DNA from: an uncultured Clostridia bacterium
Lineage (GTDB): Bacteria > Bacillota > Clostridia > Oscillospirales > Ruminococcaceae
Reading direction: 5' to 3'
Assembly: GCA_947177735.1 (NCBI GenBank)
Contig: CAMWVP010000005.1
Coordinates: 1-52,295 of the forward strand
DNA: 52,295 nt
Each line of letters begins with the position of its first letter. Position 1 is the stretch's first letter. Under the pieces are notes generated by a model. That model did not search any database and was not told the origin of the DNA. It saw nothing but the letters and a program-made list of their open reading frames with translations. The translations under genes and the position numbers were made by a program. This document shows, one piece after another, positions 40,315 through 48,765 of this stretch.

Positions 40315-40343
40315 ATTATATCATAACAAAACGCCGTTGTCAA
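40315..40343 (-). promoter_or_regulatory. Consensus promoter of the L21-Prp-L27 operon
   Basis: On the minus strand TTGACA (40338-40343) and TATAAT (40315-40320), with a 17-base spacer. A strong vegetative promoter fits a ribosomal operon. Confidence 0.85.
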
Positions 40344-40455
40344 GGGGTTTTCCAAGAAAAATGCAAAAAATACGCTCCGTTTCCAAATATTTCATAATTT
40401 GTACTTTGTGAATAAAAAATGGATTGGGAAAACGCCGATTAAAGCCTTATTTTAT

Positions 40456-40486
40456 GCGGTTTCCCCGCCGGAGGCGGGGAAACCGC
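40456..40486. repeat. GC-rich intergenic palindrome, copy 1
   Basis: Perfect 14-bp stem GCGGTTTCCCCGCC / GGCGGGGAAACCGC with a three-base loop, in an AT-rich gap. Near-identical palindromes lie at 47536-47568 and 51031-51062. It could act as a terminator-like hairpin for either strand, but there is no U run of usual length. Confidence 0.75.
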
Positions 40487-40622
40487 GGTTAAATCGGTAT
40501 TTCCTTAGTATCAAGCGCTTCTTGTGTAAAGTAATTTACTTAATTTCTGTTGTTATTATGTTCAAGTATCTAAAAGTTATTTTGTATAATATGTCGAAAT
40601 TGTAAAAAATCACAAAAAATTG

Positions 40623-40651
40623 TTGACAAATCACCCTATTTGCTGTATAAT
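40623..40651 (+). promoter_or_regulatory. Consensus promoter of a candidate small RNA
   Basis: TTGACA and TATAAT with a 17-base spacer. There is no credible gene for 260 bases downstream, but a terminator at 40749-40772. Confidence 0.8.
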
Positions 40652-40657
40652 ATAATC

Positions 40658-40772
40658 AAACAAAGGAAGCGGATTGTACCTCCGTATCGTTTGTTTGTTT
40701 AGTTGTCTCCTTTCTTTTGTTCTACACATAATTTATAATTTGATTTCCGAGCCTGCATGGGCTCATTTTTTT
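40658..40772 (+). ncRNA. Candidate small RNA (~115 nt)
   Basis: Begins just after a consensus promoter and ends with the stem GAGCC / GGCTC plus seven Ts (40749-40772). The 5' part can pair AAACAAA with TTTGTTT around GCGGA / TCCG-like arms. The middle is a pyrimidine-rich single-stranded stretch TTGTCTCCTTTCTTTTG, complementary to Shine-Dalgarno sites. A hydrophobic frame starting TTG at 40674 runs past the terminator, so a small protein is an alternative. The rest of the 40344-40916 gap holds copy 1 of the GC-rich palindrome and a second possible promoter (TGGAAA-N17-TATAAT, ~40793-40825) for the next gene. Confidence 0.5.
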
Positions 40773-40916
40773 GCACTTTTTCACAAAAAGCTATGGAAAA
40801 TTTCACATCTTTATGTTATAATAATATGGTATTGGTCTAATAAACCGGAATTTGGCGCAATATAGCCTATTCGCGCTATATCCCGTTTTACCCGGAATGA
40901 TCAGGAGGACATAATT

Positions 40917-41117
40917 ATGGCGAAGAAAAAGTCAAGCACGGGGATTCCCGGATTATCATTTAGCTGGAAACGCGCCCTCGGCATCACCGCCGCCAAGCAG
41001 CGTTTCGCTCGCAAGACCGGTATCCCGACTACCAAGGCGGGGCTCGAGCGCAAGATCGGCAGAGCCGTGATGGATATGCTCGACCCGACAAGCGACTCCA
41101 AGAAAAATAAAAAGTAA
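40917..41117 (+). CDS. Small basic conserved-looking protein
   Basis: 66 residues, ATG behind CAGGAGGACATAATT. Strongly basic, with LSFSWKRALGITAAKQRFARKT, then TTKAGLERKIGRAVMDMLD and a lysine-rich end. It could form helices that bind nucleic acid. No family name is known to me. It is in the same frame as, and 12 bases before, the likely yfmF start, so it probably belongs to that operon. Confidence 0.75.
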   Translation: MAKKKSSTGIPGLSFSWKRALGITAAKQRFARKTGIPTTKAGLERKIGRAVMDMLDPTSDSKKNKK

Positions 41118-41129
41118 GGACTGATAACT

Positions 41130-42410
41130 ATTTTTGAACAAAAACAGATAGGAAACGGCGTTTACCTGTACAAATATACGGACAAGCGCTTTAAGACCAA
41201 CGATATTCAGATATCGTTGTATACCGACTTCGACGATGCATCGCGCTCGGAGCTCGCCGCGGCGGCTTATGTGCTCGCCGAGAGCTGTAAGAAATTTCCG
41301 ACCTACTCGGCGCTTTCAAAGCAGCTGGCGTACCTGTACGACGCAACTCTGACCTCGTATATCGATTACGCGTGGAGCAGCGGACGCACCGTGTCGCTGA
41401 GCTCAAACTTCCTCGACAACTCGTATGCCCTCGGCGGCGAGAACCTCGAGGCTGAGATATGTGATCTGCTGTGTGAGTGTCTGCTTGAGCCGAACGCCGA
41501 TAACGGCGCGTTTGACGAGAGCTCGTTCAACATCGCCCGAGCGGAGCTTATCGACGATATCGACAGCGTTATCAACGACAAATCGCGCTACGCTGCCAAG
41601 CAGAGCTCCAAGACCATATACGCGGGTGAACCATGGGAAACTCCGCCCGTAGGCACGCACGAACTCGCCGAAAAGGTCACTCCGAAAGCTGCGTACAATG
41701 CGTATGGGAAATTGCTGGAAAACGCGCGTATATCCATACTCTGCTCGGGCGCGAGCGACTTTGCCGAGGCTGAAAAGGTTTTCACGGAACGGCTCGCGGG
41801 GCTTGAGCGCGGAAAAGTATGTATGCCGCGCTTTATCCCGTCAAAGCTCAAAGCCGAGCCCGCCGTCGTCGAGGACGCTATCCCGATGGAGCAGGCGATA
41901 CTGATGATGTATTTCAAGTCGCCCAAGGTGTATGACCGTTACGCGGTCTTTCTGATGTCGATGATACTTGGCGGTATGGCGACCTCACGGTTCTTCACCA
42001 ATATCCGCGAAAAGCAGTCTCTGTGCTACTACTGCTCGAGCAGTCCCAACCGCGCTGCTCACGGACTGTGCGTAAACTCCGGAGTAGATCCCCGGAATAT
42101 CGAGCGCACAAAGCAGGCGGTGCTTGAGGAGCTGAGGGATATCCAAGAGAACGGTGTTACCGACGAGGAGCTTCAAAACGCCAAGCTTAACATGCTGAAT
42201 ATCTACTCCGCGACTAAGGATAACCCTTCGGCGGTGGTCAATCATTATTATCGGCAGATAGCCGACGAGAAAACATTAACTATCGAAGAGACATGCGAAA
42301 AAATAAAAGCGGTGACCGCCGGGCAAATACGCGATGCGGCGCGAGAGTTTAAACTCGACACCGTGTACACGCTCAGAGCGCCCGGCGACGGAGAGGAGGA
42401 CGCGGAATGA
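41130..42410 (+). CDS. yfmF: M16-family inactive peptidase, YfmF-like
   Basis: 426 residues if read from ATT at 41130. No ATG, GTG or TTG occurs in frame between the preceding stop (41117) and TTG at 41217, yet the residues in between (FEQKQIGNGVYLYKYTDK, RFKTNDIQISL) are the usual N-terminal strands of M16 proteins, which argues that they are translated. TAAGGA lies nine bases upstream of the ATT. The protein lacks the HxxEH zinc motif, as YfmF does; ASRSELAAAAYVLAESC replaces it. It pairs with YfmH, encoded next with a four-base overlap. The pair is linked in Bacillus to EF-P modification. A start at CTG 41121 or a sequencing error is also possible. Confidence 0.8.
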   Translation: MFEQKQIGNGVYLYKYTDKRFKTNDIQISLYTDFDDASRSELAAAAYVLAESCKKFPTYSALSKQLAYLYDATLTSYIDYAWSSGRTVSLSSNFLDNSYALGGENLEAEICDLLCECLLEPNADNGAFDESSFNIARAELIDDIDSVINDKSRYAAKQSSKTIYAGEPWETPPVGTHELAEKVTPKAAYNAYGKLLENARISILCSGASDFAEAEKVFTERLAGLERGKVCMPRFIPSKLKAEPAVVEDAIPMEQAILMMYFKSPKVYDRYAVFLMSMILGGMATSRFFTNIREKQSLCYYCSSSPNRAAHGLCVNSGVDPRNIERTKQAVLEELRDIQENGVTDEELQNAKLNMLNIYSATKDNPSAVVNHYYRQIADEKTLTIEETCEKIKAVTAGQIRDAAREFKLDTVYTLRAPGDGEEDAE

Positions 42411-43672
42411 TGGAAAAAATTCACAGTGATATTGTACGCGAAACCTGCCTGAAATACGTTCACAGCAGCGGCGTTCGGGTGTTTATGCACCCTATGGACG
42501 GCTATTCCACGGTAACGGCGCAGTTCACCGCGAAATTCGGCTCAACCGACAACGCGTTTTCCGTCAACGGCGGCGAGATCACGCACATACCCGACGGCAC
42601 CGCGCACTACCTTGAGCACAAGCTGTTCGAGAGCGACGAGGTCGACGCGTTCAAGCTTTTTGCTCGGACGGGCGCTTACTGCAACGCGGGCACGAGCTTC
42701 GACTATACGCAGTACTATTTCAGCTGCACGAGCTGCTTTCGGGAAAATCTGGAGATACTGCTCGACTTCGTTCAGGCGCCGTATTTCACGCCCGAGAACG
42801 TCGAAAAGGAGCGCGGCATCATCGGTCAGGAGATCACCATGTACCGCGACAGCCCGAACTGGCGCGTGTTTACGAACCTGCTCGAGGGCTTATACAGCGT
42901 GAACCCCGTTCGCAATGACATCGCGGGCACGGTCGAAAGCATCGCTCAAATAACCGAGAAAACGCTTTACGACTGCTACAACGCCTACTACAATCCGGCA
43001 AATATGTTCCTTTGCATTGCCGGCTGCTTCGACCCCGACGAGGTGATCGAGGTGTGCGAGGAGAAGCTTAAAAAACGCGAGCCGCTGAACGTTCAGCCCG
43101 CGCCTTTCGACGAGCCGTATGCGGTCAACAAGCGCTGTATGGAGCTTACTATGCCCGTCGCAAAGCCCATCTTCGAGATAGGCTTCAAGCGCCCGTTCGT
43201 TTCGGGACAGGCTCAGATCGACGAGTATATATACTTTAATATATTGTTTGATATGCTGTTCGGCAGCGTATCGGACTTTTTTGAGAGACTTCGCGGCGAC
43301 GGGCTTGTCAACGACCAGTTTTCCGACGGCGTATTCAGCGGACGGGGCTTCTGCATACCGTTCGCGCGCGGCGAGAGCCCAGACCCCGACAAGGTTCTCG
43401 AGGAGGTACGCAACGAGCTTCGCAAGTTCAAGGCTGAGCCACCGCCGCGCGGAGATTTCGACCGCATAAAGCGCGCCACCTACGGCTCATTCGTGCGCTA
43501 CTACGGCAACCCGGATTCTGTCGCGAATACGCTCACCGAGGCGGCGCTCTGCGGAGCTTCGCCGTTCGCGATGATAAACACGGCGGCGGGCGCGGAGTAT
43601 GAGAAGATGCTGGAGTATCTCAACGGACTGGACGAAGAAAACGTTTGCATTTCAATTGTTAAAGGAGACTGA
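42407..43672 (+). CDS. yfmH: M16-family zinc peptidase, YfmH-like
   Basis: 421 residues. The zinc-binding motif is AHYLEHKLFE (HxxEH, around residue 66), with a downstream Glu in the expected region and MYRDSPNWRVFTNLLEGLY. The second M16 repeat lacks the motif. It follows yfmF with an ATGA overlap, the usual active/inactive pair that forms a closed chamber. In Bacillus the pair is implicated in EF-P 5-aminopentanol modification; the peptide substrate here is unknown. It is upstream of lgt by four bases. Confidence 0.92.
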   Translation: MMEKIHSDIVRETCLKYVHSSGVRVFMHPMDGYSTVTAQFTAKFGSTDNAFSVNGGEITHIPDGTAHYLEHKLFESDEVDAFKLFARTGAYCNAGTSFDYTQYYFSCTSCFRENLEILLDFVQAPYFTPENVEKERGIIGQEITMYRDSPNWRVFTNLLEGLYSVNPVRNDIAGTVESIAQITEKTLYDCYNAYYNPANMFLCIAGCFDPDEVIEVCEEKLKKREPLNVQPAPFDEPYAVNKRCMELTMPVAKPIFEIGFKRPFVSGQAQIDEYIYFNILFDMLFGSVSDFFERLRGDGLVNDQFSDGVFSGRGFCIPFARGESPDPDKVLEEVRNELRKFKAEPPPRGDFDRIKRATYGSFVRYYGNPDSVANTLTEAALCGASPFAMINTAAGAEYEKMLEYLNGLDEENVCISIVKGD

Positions 43673-43675
43673 ACA

Positions 43676-44746
43676 ATGACATCACTGCTTTTTGCCGCAC
43701 AGGAGACGCTGACGGAGATGGAGGTAGAGTTCCCCAATCTGTTCGGCGGCGCGGCGGTGAATTACTACCGCGGCTTCAGACTGTTCGGCATCAATATATA
43801 TTGGTACGGCGTGCTTATCACGATAGGCGTCATATTGGCGTATCTGTACGCCATGCGCCGCGCGCCGCGCGATTTCGGGCTGGTCAGGGACAGGGTCTTT
43901 GACGTGGTTTTCGCGGCGCTTATCGGAGGGTTTGTCTGCGCGAGAATTTACTATTGCGTGTTTAAAGAACTTGAAGTTCCCGGAACATACACGTTCATAA
44001 CGGCATTTACCACGATACGCGACGGCGGTCTCGCCATCTACGGCGGCATCATCGGCGCGGGGCTTGTCGGGCTGCTGTTCTGCAAGATACGCAAGGTCAA
44101 CTTCTTTGCGATGGCGGACTTAGCCTCTCTCGGCTTTCTCATCGGGCAGACGATAGGGCGCTGGGGCAATTTCATCAACCAGGAGGCTTATGGCGGGATA
44201 TGCTCCCCCGACTGGCTGTTCGGTATGAACGGCTCCAAGATCGGAACGGAGGTTGAGGCGGGCGCGCTCGTGCACCCGTGCTTCCTGTATGAGAGCGCGT
44301 GGTGTCTGCTGGGATTTGTGCTGCTGCACCTGTACAGCAAGAAGCTGAGGACGTTCGACGGCGAGATAGCCCTGCTGTACGTCTCGTGGTACGGTCTGGG
44401 GCGCTTCTTCATCGAGGGGCTGCGCACCGACAGCCTGTACATCGGAACGCTCCGCGTTTCGCAGCTTGTCGCGGCGGTATCGTTCGCGGTCGGAATGATA
44501 CTGTTTATCACTTTCAAGCTTATCACCGCGAAAAAGGGGATACCGCTCTACGTCAACACCGACGCTTCCAAGGAGCTTATAGAGCTTGACCGCGCCGCCG
44601 ACGAGGAGCGCAAGCGCAAAAAGCGCGGTGAGAACTCCGCGCCGAGCATTCTGGGAGACTTTGCCGACGACGAGGAAGAGACCGGCGAAGAGGAAGATAC
44701 TTCCAATGATGACGATTTGGACGACACAAAAGACGAGGAGGAATAA
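43676..44746 (+). CDS. lgt: Prolipoprotein diacylglyceryl transferase with an acidic tail
   Basis: 356 residues against the usual ~270-290. The enzyme core has GIVLAYLY-like helices, [38 protein letters not shown] and [15 protein letters not shown], including the catalytic Arg and His regions. It transfers diacylglycerol from phosphatidylglycerol to lipoprotein cysteines in the membrane. Beyond ~residue 290 there is an extra cytoplasmic tail rich in Glu and Asp ([20 protein letters not shown]). AAAGGAGACTGAACA precedes the start. Downstream folD begins three bases later. Confidence 0.93.
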   Translation: MTSLLFAAQETLTEMEVEFPNLFGGAAVNYYRGFRLFGINIYWYGVLITIGVILAYLYAMRRAPRDFGLVRDRVFDVVFAALIGGFVCARIYYCVFKELEVPGTYTFITAFTTIRDGGLAIYGGIIGAGLVGLLFCKIRKVNFFAMADLASLGFLIGQTIGRWGNFINQEAYGGICSPDWLFGMNGSKIGTEVEAGALVHPCFLYESAWCLLGFVLLHLYSKKLRTFDGEIALLYVSWYGLGRFFIEGLRTDSLYIGTLRVSQLVAAVSFAVGMILFITFKLITAKKGIPLYVNTDASKELIELDRAADEERKRKKRGENSAPSILGDFADDEEETGEEEDTSNDDDLDDTKDEEE

Positions 44747-44748
44747 TT

Positions 44749-45588
44749 ATGAGCGCAAATATTATTGACGGAAAGGCGATATCCGCTGCCGTAAAGGAGC
44801 AGGTTCGCGATGAGATAGCGCGCGACGGGCTCAAGGTCGGGCTGGCGGTAGTTATCGTCGGCGACGATCCCGCGAGCCGCGTATACGTTAACAACAAGAA
44901 AAAGGCGTGCGAGTTCTGCGGGATAAAGAGCTACGAGTACGCGCTGCCCGCGGAGACCTCGCAGGAGGAGCTGCTGGAGCTCGTGGACACGCTGAACGCG
45001 GACAAGAACGTGAACGGCATACTTGTCCAGCTGCCGCTGCCGGAGCATCTCGACGAAAAGGCGGTCATCGAGCGCATTTCGCCGAACAAGGATGTTGACG
45101 CGTTCCACGAGAGCAACGTCGGGCGCATTATGATCGGCAATTACAGCTTTCTGCCGTGCACTCCCGCGGGCTGTATGGAGCTTATCCACAGCACGGGAGT
45201 TGAGGTATCGGGCAAGGAGTGCGTTGTTATCGGGCGCTCGAACATCGTCGGCAAGCCTATGGCTATGCTGCTGCTCCACGAGAACGGCACTGTCACCGTC
45301 TGCCACAGCAGAACGCGCGATCTCGCCGAGGTGTGCCGCCGCGCGGATATCCTCGTAGCGGCTGTCGGGAGACCGAACTTTGTCACCGCCGATATGGTCA
45401 AGGATGGCGCGGTGGTCATTGACGTCGGCATAAACCGCCTCGACAACGGCAAGCTCTGCGGCGACGTCAAGTTTGACGAGGTGAGCGAAAAGGCAGGATG
45501 GATAACGCCCGTACCCGGCGGAGTCGGTCCGATGACGATCGCTATGCTTATGCGAAACACCGTCACTGCCGCGAGAATACAGTCATGA
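44749..45588 (+). CDS. folD: Methylenetetrahydrofolate dehydrogenase/cyclohydrolase
   Basis: 279 residues with [26 protein letters not shown], the catalytic Lys in [67 protein letters not shown] and [25 protein letters not shown] is the C-terminal signature. It interconverts methylene-, methenyl- and formyl-tetrahydrofolate. It overlaps the next small gene by four bases. The normal length is ~280. Confidence 0.96.
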   Translation: MSANIIDGKAISAAVKEQVRDEIARDGLKVGLAVVIVGDDPASRVYVNNKKKACEFCGIKSYEYALPAETSQEELLELVDTLNADKNVNGILVQLPLPEHLDEKAVIERISPNKDVDAFHESNVGRIMIGNYSFLPCTPAGCMELIHSTGVEVSGKECVVIGRSNIVGKPMAMLLLHENGTVTVCHSRTRDLAEVCRRADILVAAVGRPNFVTADMVKDGAVVIDVGINRLDNGKLCGDVKFDEVSEKAGWITPVPGGVGPMTIAMLMRNTVTAARIQS

Positions 45589-45758
45589 AAAACGCAAAGG
45601 GCTTTCTGAGGAGCGCGGTCGTACTCACCGTCGCGCTGATCGTGATATGTGTATTTATGCCCGAATGGGGCGTCATGCAGGCGCTGATCGTGCTTCTGGT
45701 GGCGCTTCTGACGGGACTGCAGTGGTTCCTGTTCTTCTACATAAAGAACATCAAATGA
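45585..45758 (+). CDS. Small two-helix membrane protein
   Basis: 57 residues, ATG at 45585 overlapping the folD stop (ATGA). A basic start (KNAKGFLRS) and two hydrophobic helices, [17 protein letters not shown] and [20 protein letters not shown]. No family is recognised; coupling to folD suggests co-expression only. Confidence 0.7.
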   Translation: MKNAKGFLRSAVVLTVALIVICVFMPEWGVMQALIVLLVALLTGLQWFLFFYIKNIK

Positions 45759-45768
45759 CAATACCGCC

Positions 45769-45856
45769 CGCGCGGCAGCCACAAAGGCTAGCCGCGGAGC
45801 GGTTTTCTCGCATCTGAGGGCTTCTCGACAGTCTGAATGTGGACTTTTTCTACAAG
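45769..45856. repeat. 88-bp intergenic repeat, copy A
   Basis: Matches copy B at 47404-47491 with 86 of 88 bases identical (counted by eye). It contains the near-palindrome CGCGCGGCAGCC...GGCTAGCCGCGG and TCGACAGTCTGAATGTGGAC. It is flanked by ATACCGCCC and GGGCGGTAT, which pair. It occupies part of the 292-base gap after the small membrane protein; the rest holds the aminotransferase promoter. Confidence 0.8.
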
Positions 45857-45974
45857 ATGACTGCTCGTGGTCGGGCGGTATAAATCTTTTATCGCCATAT
45901 TTCGCAAAAATGGGGTGAAAAACAACGGTTTTTTGCCCAATGTGACGATTTTTTGCAGGATTTTTAAAAACCTC

Positions 45975-46003
45975 TTGCAAAAGAACCTATACTGTGATAT
46001 AAT
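45975..46003 (+). promoter_or_regulatory. Promoter of the aminotransferase gene
   Basis: TTGCAA and TATAAT with a 17-base spacer, ~48 bases before the ATG at 46051, with GAAAGGAATT as ribosome site. Confidence 0.75.
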
Positions 46004-46050
46004 GTACTGTAGAAATGATTACATAATATATCGGAAAGGAATTATCGATC

Positions 46051-47331
46051 ATGCTTTATACAGAAATGAGCAAGGAAGAGCTTTCCGCGGAGAAAGCCGC
46101 CCTTGAGGAACAGTACGAGGAATTCAAGAAGAAAGGGCTGAGCCTTACTATGGCGCGCGGCGTGCCCGCTCCCGAGCAGCTTGATCTTTCGATCAATATG
46201 CTGCTGCACTGTCTGGACGGCGACTGCAAGTCCAAGAGCGGCGCCGACTGCCGTTCCTACGGCGTACTGGACGGTATCCCCGAGGCTAAGGAGCTGTTTA
46301 TGGAAATGCTCGGAGTGGGCGCGGACGAGGTGATCGTCGGCGGCAACTCGAGCCTCCAGATGATGTACGACACCATCATCAGAGCAATGCAGCTCGGCGT
46401 TCTCGGCAGCGACAAGCCGTGGTGCAAATACGACAGCGTAAAGTTCCTTTGTCCCGCTCCCGGCTACGACAGACACTTCGCGATGTGCGAGGCGCTGGGT
46501 ATCGAGATGATAACCGTGCCGTACAAGGCGGACGGTCCCGATATGGACGAGGTCGAGCGGCTCGCGGCTTCCGATGAGTCTATCAAGGGAATCTGGTGCG
46601 TGCCGATGTACTCCAACCCGACGGGAATCACCTACTCGGACGACGTAGTTCGCCGCTTTGCGAACCTCAAGCCCGCGGCTAAGGACTTCCGCATCTTCTG
46701 GGACAACGCTTACTGCGTTCATCACCTCACCAACGATCACGCGCACCTGCTTAATATTATCGAGGAGTGCAAGAAGGCGGGCAATCCGAATATGGTATTC
46801 GAGTTTTCGTCCACCTCCAAGATATCGTTCCCGGGCGGCGGACTGGCGGTCATCTGCGCCTCTAAGGATAACATTGACTACATCAAGAGCCAGATGGCGT
46901 TCCAGACTATCGGCTTCGACAAGCTCAACCAGCTTCGCCACGCGAAGTACTTCAAGAACTTTGAGGGCATTACCGAGCATATGCGCCACCACGCGGCGAT
47001 TATCTACCCGAAGTTCGAGGTAGTGCTGTATATGCTCGAAAAGGAGATCGGTCCGCTCGGCATAGGCAAGTGGACGAACCCCAAGGGCGGTTACTTTATT
47101 TCGTTCGATTCGCTGCCCGGCTGCGCAAAGAGAATAGTCGCGCTGGCTAAGGAGGGCGGCGTTGTGCTGACGGGCGCGGGCGCTACCTACCCCTACGGAA
47201 AGGATCCCAACGACAGCAACATCAGGATCGCTCCGACCTATCCGTCGGTTGGCGAGCTGCTTCAGGCTATGGTGCTGTTCTGCATATGCGTAAGGCTCGC
47301 AAGCGTTGAAAAACTGCTTTCAGACAAGTGA
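46051..47331 (+). CDS. Class I PLP aminotransferase (aspartate-type)
   Basis: 426 residues. YGVLDGIPEAKELFMEMLGV, EVIVGGNSSLQMMYD, PAPGYDRHF, WCVPMYSNPTGITYSDD, DNAYCVHHL and the PLP lysine in SSTSKISFPGGGLAVI are all present, plus NIRIAPTYP. It resembles the aspartate aminotransferase group (PF12897-type) with an extra N-terminal helix, MSKEELSAEKAALEEQYEEF. Substrate likely aspartate or another amino acid. Followed by a duplicated terminator-like hairpin. Confidence 0.9.
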   Translation: MLYTEMSKEELSAEKAALEEQYEEFKKKGLSLTMARGVPAPEQLDLSINMLLHCLDGDCKSKSGADCRSYGVLDGIPEAKELFMEMLGVGADEVIVGGNSSLQMMYDTIIRAMQLGVLGSDKPWCKYDSVKFLCPAPGYDRHFAMCEALGIEMITVPYKADGPDMDEVERLAASDESIKGIWCVPMYSNPTGITYSDDVVRRFANLKPAAKDFRIFWDNAYCVHHLTNDHAHLLNIIEECKKAGNPNMVFEFSSTSKISFPGGGLAVICASKDNIDYIKSQMAFQTIGFDKLNQLRHAKYFKNFEGITEHMRHHAAIIYPKFEVVLYMLEKEIGPLGIGKWTNPKGGYFISFDSLPGCAKRIVALAKEGGVVLTGAGATYPYGKDPNDSNIRIAPTYPSVGELLQAMVLFCICVRLASVEKLLSDK

Positions 47332-47338
47332 CAAACAA

Positions 47339-47372
47339 AAGCGCCGATTTTCACGTCGGCGCTTCAGACTGT
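47339..47372 (+). terminator. Terminator of the aminotransferase, first copy
   Basis: Stem AAGCGCCGA / TCGGCGCTT with loop TTTTCACG-like. A near copy (two mismatches over 34 bases) occurs at 47495-47528, on the other side of repeat copy B, with the shared flank AGACTGT. Confidence 0.65.
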
Positions 47373-47403
47373 CGATAAACCCTCATCTGCTTCGTCAACC
47401 GCT

Positions 47404-47491
47404 CGCGCGGCAGCCACAAAGGCTAGCCGCGGAGCGGTTTTCTCGCATCTGAGGGCTTCCCGACAGTCTGAATGTGGACTTTTTCGACAAG
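47404..47491. repeat. 88-bp intergenic repeat, copy B, with inverted arms
   Basis: Near-identical to copy A. Here the surroundings also pair: CAGACTGTCGATAAACCCTCA on the left (from 47366) with TGAGGGCTTCCCGACAGTCTG on the right. A third inverted fragment AAAAAGTCCACACTCAAACTG lies at 47593-47615. It is the likeliest reason for the long gene-free gap 47332-47657. Confidence 0.8.
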
Positions 47492-47494
47492 CTG

Positions 47495-47528
47495 AAGCGC
47501 CGATTTTCACATCGGCGCTTTAGACTGT
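47495..47528 (+). terminator. Second copy of the aminotransferase terminator
   Basis: Stem AAGCGCCGA / TCGGCGCTT as in 47339-47372 with G to A and C to T changes. The two copies flank the 88-bp repeat as direct duplicates. Confidence 0.6.
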
Positions 47529-47535
47529 ATAACCT

Positions 47536-47568
47536 GCTGTTCTCCCCGCCTACGGCGGGGAGAACAGC
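47536..47568. repeat. GC-rich intergenic palindrome, copy 2
   Basis: Stem GCTGTTCTCCCCGCC / GGCGGGGAGAACAGC with loop TAC. It shares the CCCCGCC-N3-GGCGGGG core with the copies at 40456 and 51031. Further right, GACGGGAAA / TTTCCCGTC (47613-47641) is the likely terminator of the minus-strand receiver gene. Confidence 0.75.
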
Positions 47569-47657
47569 ATAAAATCAAGGCTGTATTTTATTAAAAAGTC
47601 CACACTCAAACTGACGGGAAAAGCGCAATGCCTTTCCCGTCTATCGTCTGAAACTCG

Positions 47658-48089
47658 TTACACAAAATCGTCGAGACCGTCCTCGTCGTCCTTGTAGACG
47701 ATCTCGCGGAGCTTATACAGCTCGATGATGTTGTTTATGCGCTTCTTGACAAAGTTGATGTTGAACGGTTTGGAGATGATATCCTCCGCGCCGAGGTCAT
47801 ACGCCTTGGTGAGCGACTTGGTGGAGGTGTCGGCGCTGATGATGAAAACGGGCACGACCTCAACGTATCTGTTCTTATTGAAGTAGTCCAGCAGACCGAA
47901 CCCGTCGAGAACGGGCATCATAATGTCGGAAAGCACACAGCATATCTCGTCCTTGTGCTTTTCGTATTCCTCGATAGCCTTGAAACCGTTCTCGGCCTCG
48001 ATAATGGTTTTATCCGAAAACATATCGCTGAGCATAAGTCGGTTGAATTCGTAGTCGTCGACGATCAGTATGGTATTCTTCTCTGCCAT
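47658..48089 (-). CDS. Single-domain response regulator (CheY-like)
   Basis: 143 residues. TILIVDDYEFNRLML holds the acidic pair, LSDIMMPVLDGFG the phosphorylated Asp, FIISADTSTKS the Thr and DIISKPFN the Lys, so all receiver residues are present. A short acidic C-terminal extension (YKDDEDGLDDFV) follows the domain. It has no output domain. Promoter at 48163-48191. A hybrid kinase lies at 48766-50853 beyond smpB, a possible partner; it is also possible that it serves the chemotaxis system. Confidence 0.9.
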   Translation of the reverse strand: MAEKNTILIVDDYEFNRLMLSDMFSDKTIIEAENGFKAIEEYEKHKDEICCVLSDIMMPVLDGFGLLDYFNKNRYVEVVPVFIISADTSTKSLTKAYDLGAEDIISKPFNINFVKKRINNIIELYKLREIVYKDDEDGLDDFV

Positions 48090-48162
48090 TGTTTACCTCC
48101 GAAAATATAATACTTTTGCGGTGATACACAGCAAAAAACTAACAGCTTTTATTTATATATCT

Positions 48163-48191
48163 ATTTTACCACATTTTCTCACAAAAGTCAA
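48163..48191 (-). promoter_or_regulatory. Promoter of the CheY-like gene
   Basis: On the minus strand TTGACT and TAAAAT with a 17-base spacer, ~75 bases before the start codon. Confidence 0.7.
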
Positions 48192-48222
48192 GTGCGGATT
48201 GTAAGAAATGTAAAATTTCCCC

Positions 48223-48251
48223 TTGTAAAATGAAAAATGTTGTGTTATAAT
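48223..48251 (+). promoter_or_regulatory. Promoter of smpB
   Basis: TTGTAA and TATAAT with a 17-base spacer, 45 bases before the ATG at 48296, divergent from the receiver promoter. Confidence 0.7.
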
Positions 48252-48295
48252 AGTAAACAGGCGGCATAAACACGGCAACAGGAGGCACACCACAT

Positions 48296-48754
48296 ATGAG
48301 CAACTTAAAGACTATCGCCGAAAACCGTCAGGTTCGGCACGAATACTTTATTATAGAGAGCTTTGAGGCGGGCATTGAGCTGTTCGGCACGGAGGTGAAG
48401 TCTATCCGCGCGGGCGGCGTGAACCTCAAGGATTCGTGGATATCCATAGACAACGGCGAGGCGTTTATCCGCGGTATGCACATCGCGCCGTATGAAAAGG
48501 GCAATATCTTCAACCGCGACCCGTACCGCGTGCGCAAGCTGCTGCTGCACAAGAAAGAGATAATGAAACTCTTCGGTCAGGTCAAGCAGGGCGGCTACAC
48601 GCTTATACCGGTGTCGATGTACTTCAAGGACAGCAGGGTCAAGGTGCAGGTCGGGCTGTGCAAGGGTAAGAAGCTCCACGACAAGCGTGACGATATGGCG
48701 AGGCGGGACGCGGGGCGCGAGATCGAACGCGCGCTCAAGCAGCGGAACAAATAA
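48296..48754 (+). CDS. smpB: SsrA-binding protein SmpB
   Basis: 152 residues: [81 protein letters not shown] and the basic C-terminal tail [21 protein letters not shown]. It carries tmRNA to stalled ribosomes. AACAGGAGGCAC precedes the start. The tmRNA gene itself is not seen in the window. Confidence 0.95.
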   Translation: MSNLKTIAENRQVRHEYFIIESFEAGIELFGTEVKSIRAGGVNLKDSWISIDNGEAFIRGMHIAPYEKGNIFNRDPYRVRKLLLHKKEIMKLFGQVKQGGYTLIPVSMYFKDSRVKVQVGLCKGKKLHDKRDDMARRDAGREIERALKQRNK

Positions 48755-48765
48755 CCCGTAAGGAT

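Noticed and set aside
40674-40865. Hydrophobic 63-codon plus-strand ORF
   Set aside because: It starts with TTG, crosses a terminator and has no conserved features; kept only as an alternative reading of the small RNA candidate.
48296-48754. tmRNA gene expected near smpB
   Set aside because: No tag-peptide coding loop or tRNA-Ala-like ends were seen within the adjacent sequence on either strand.
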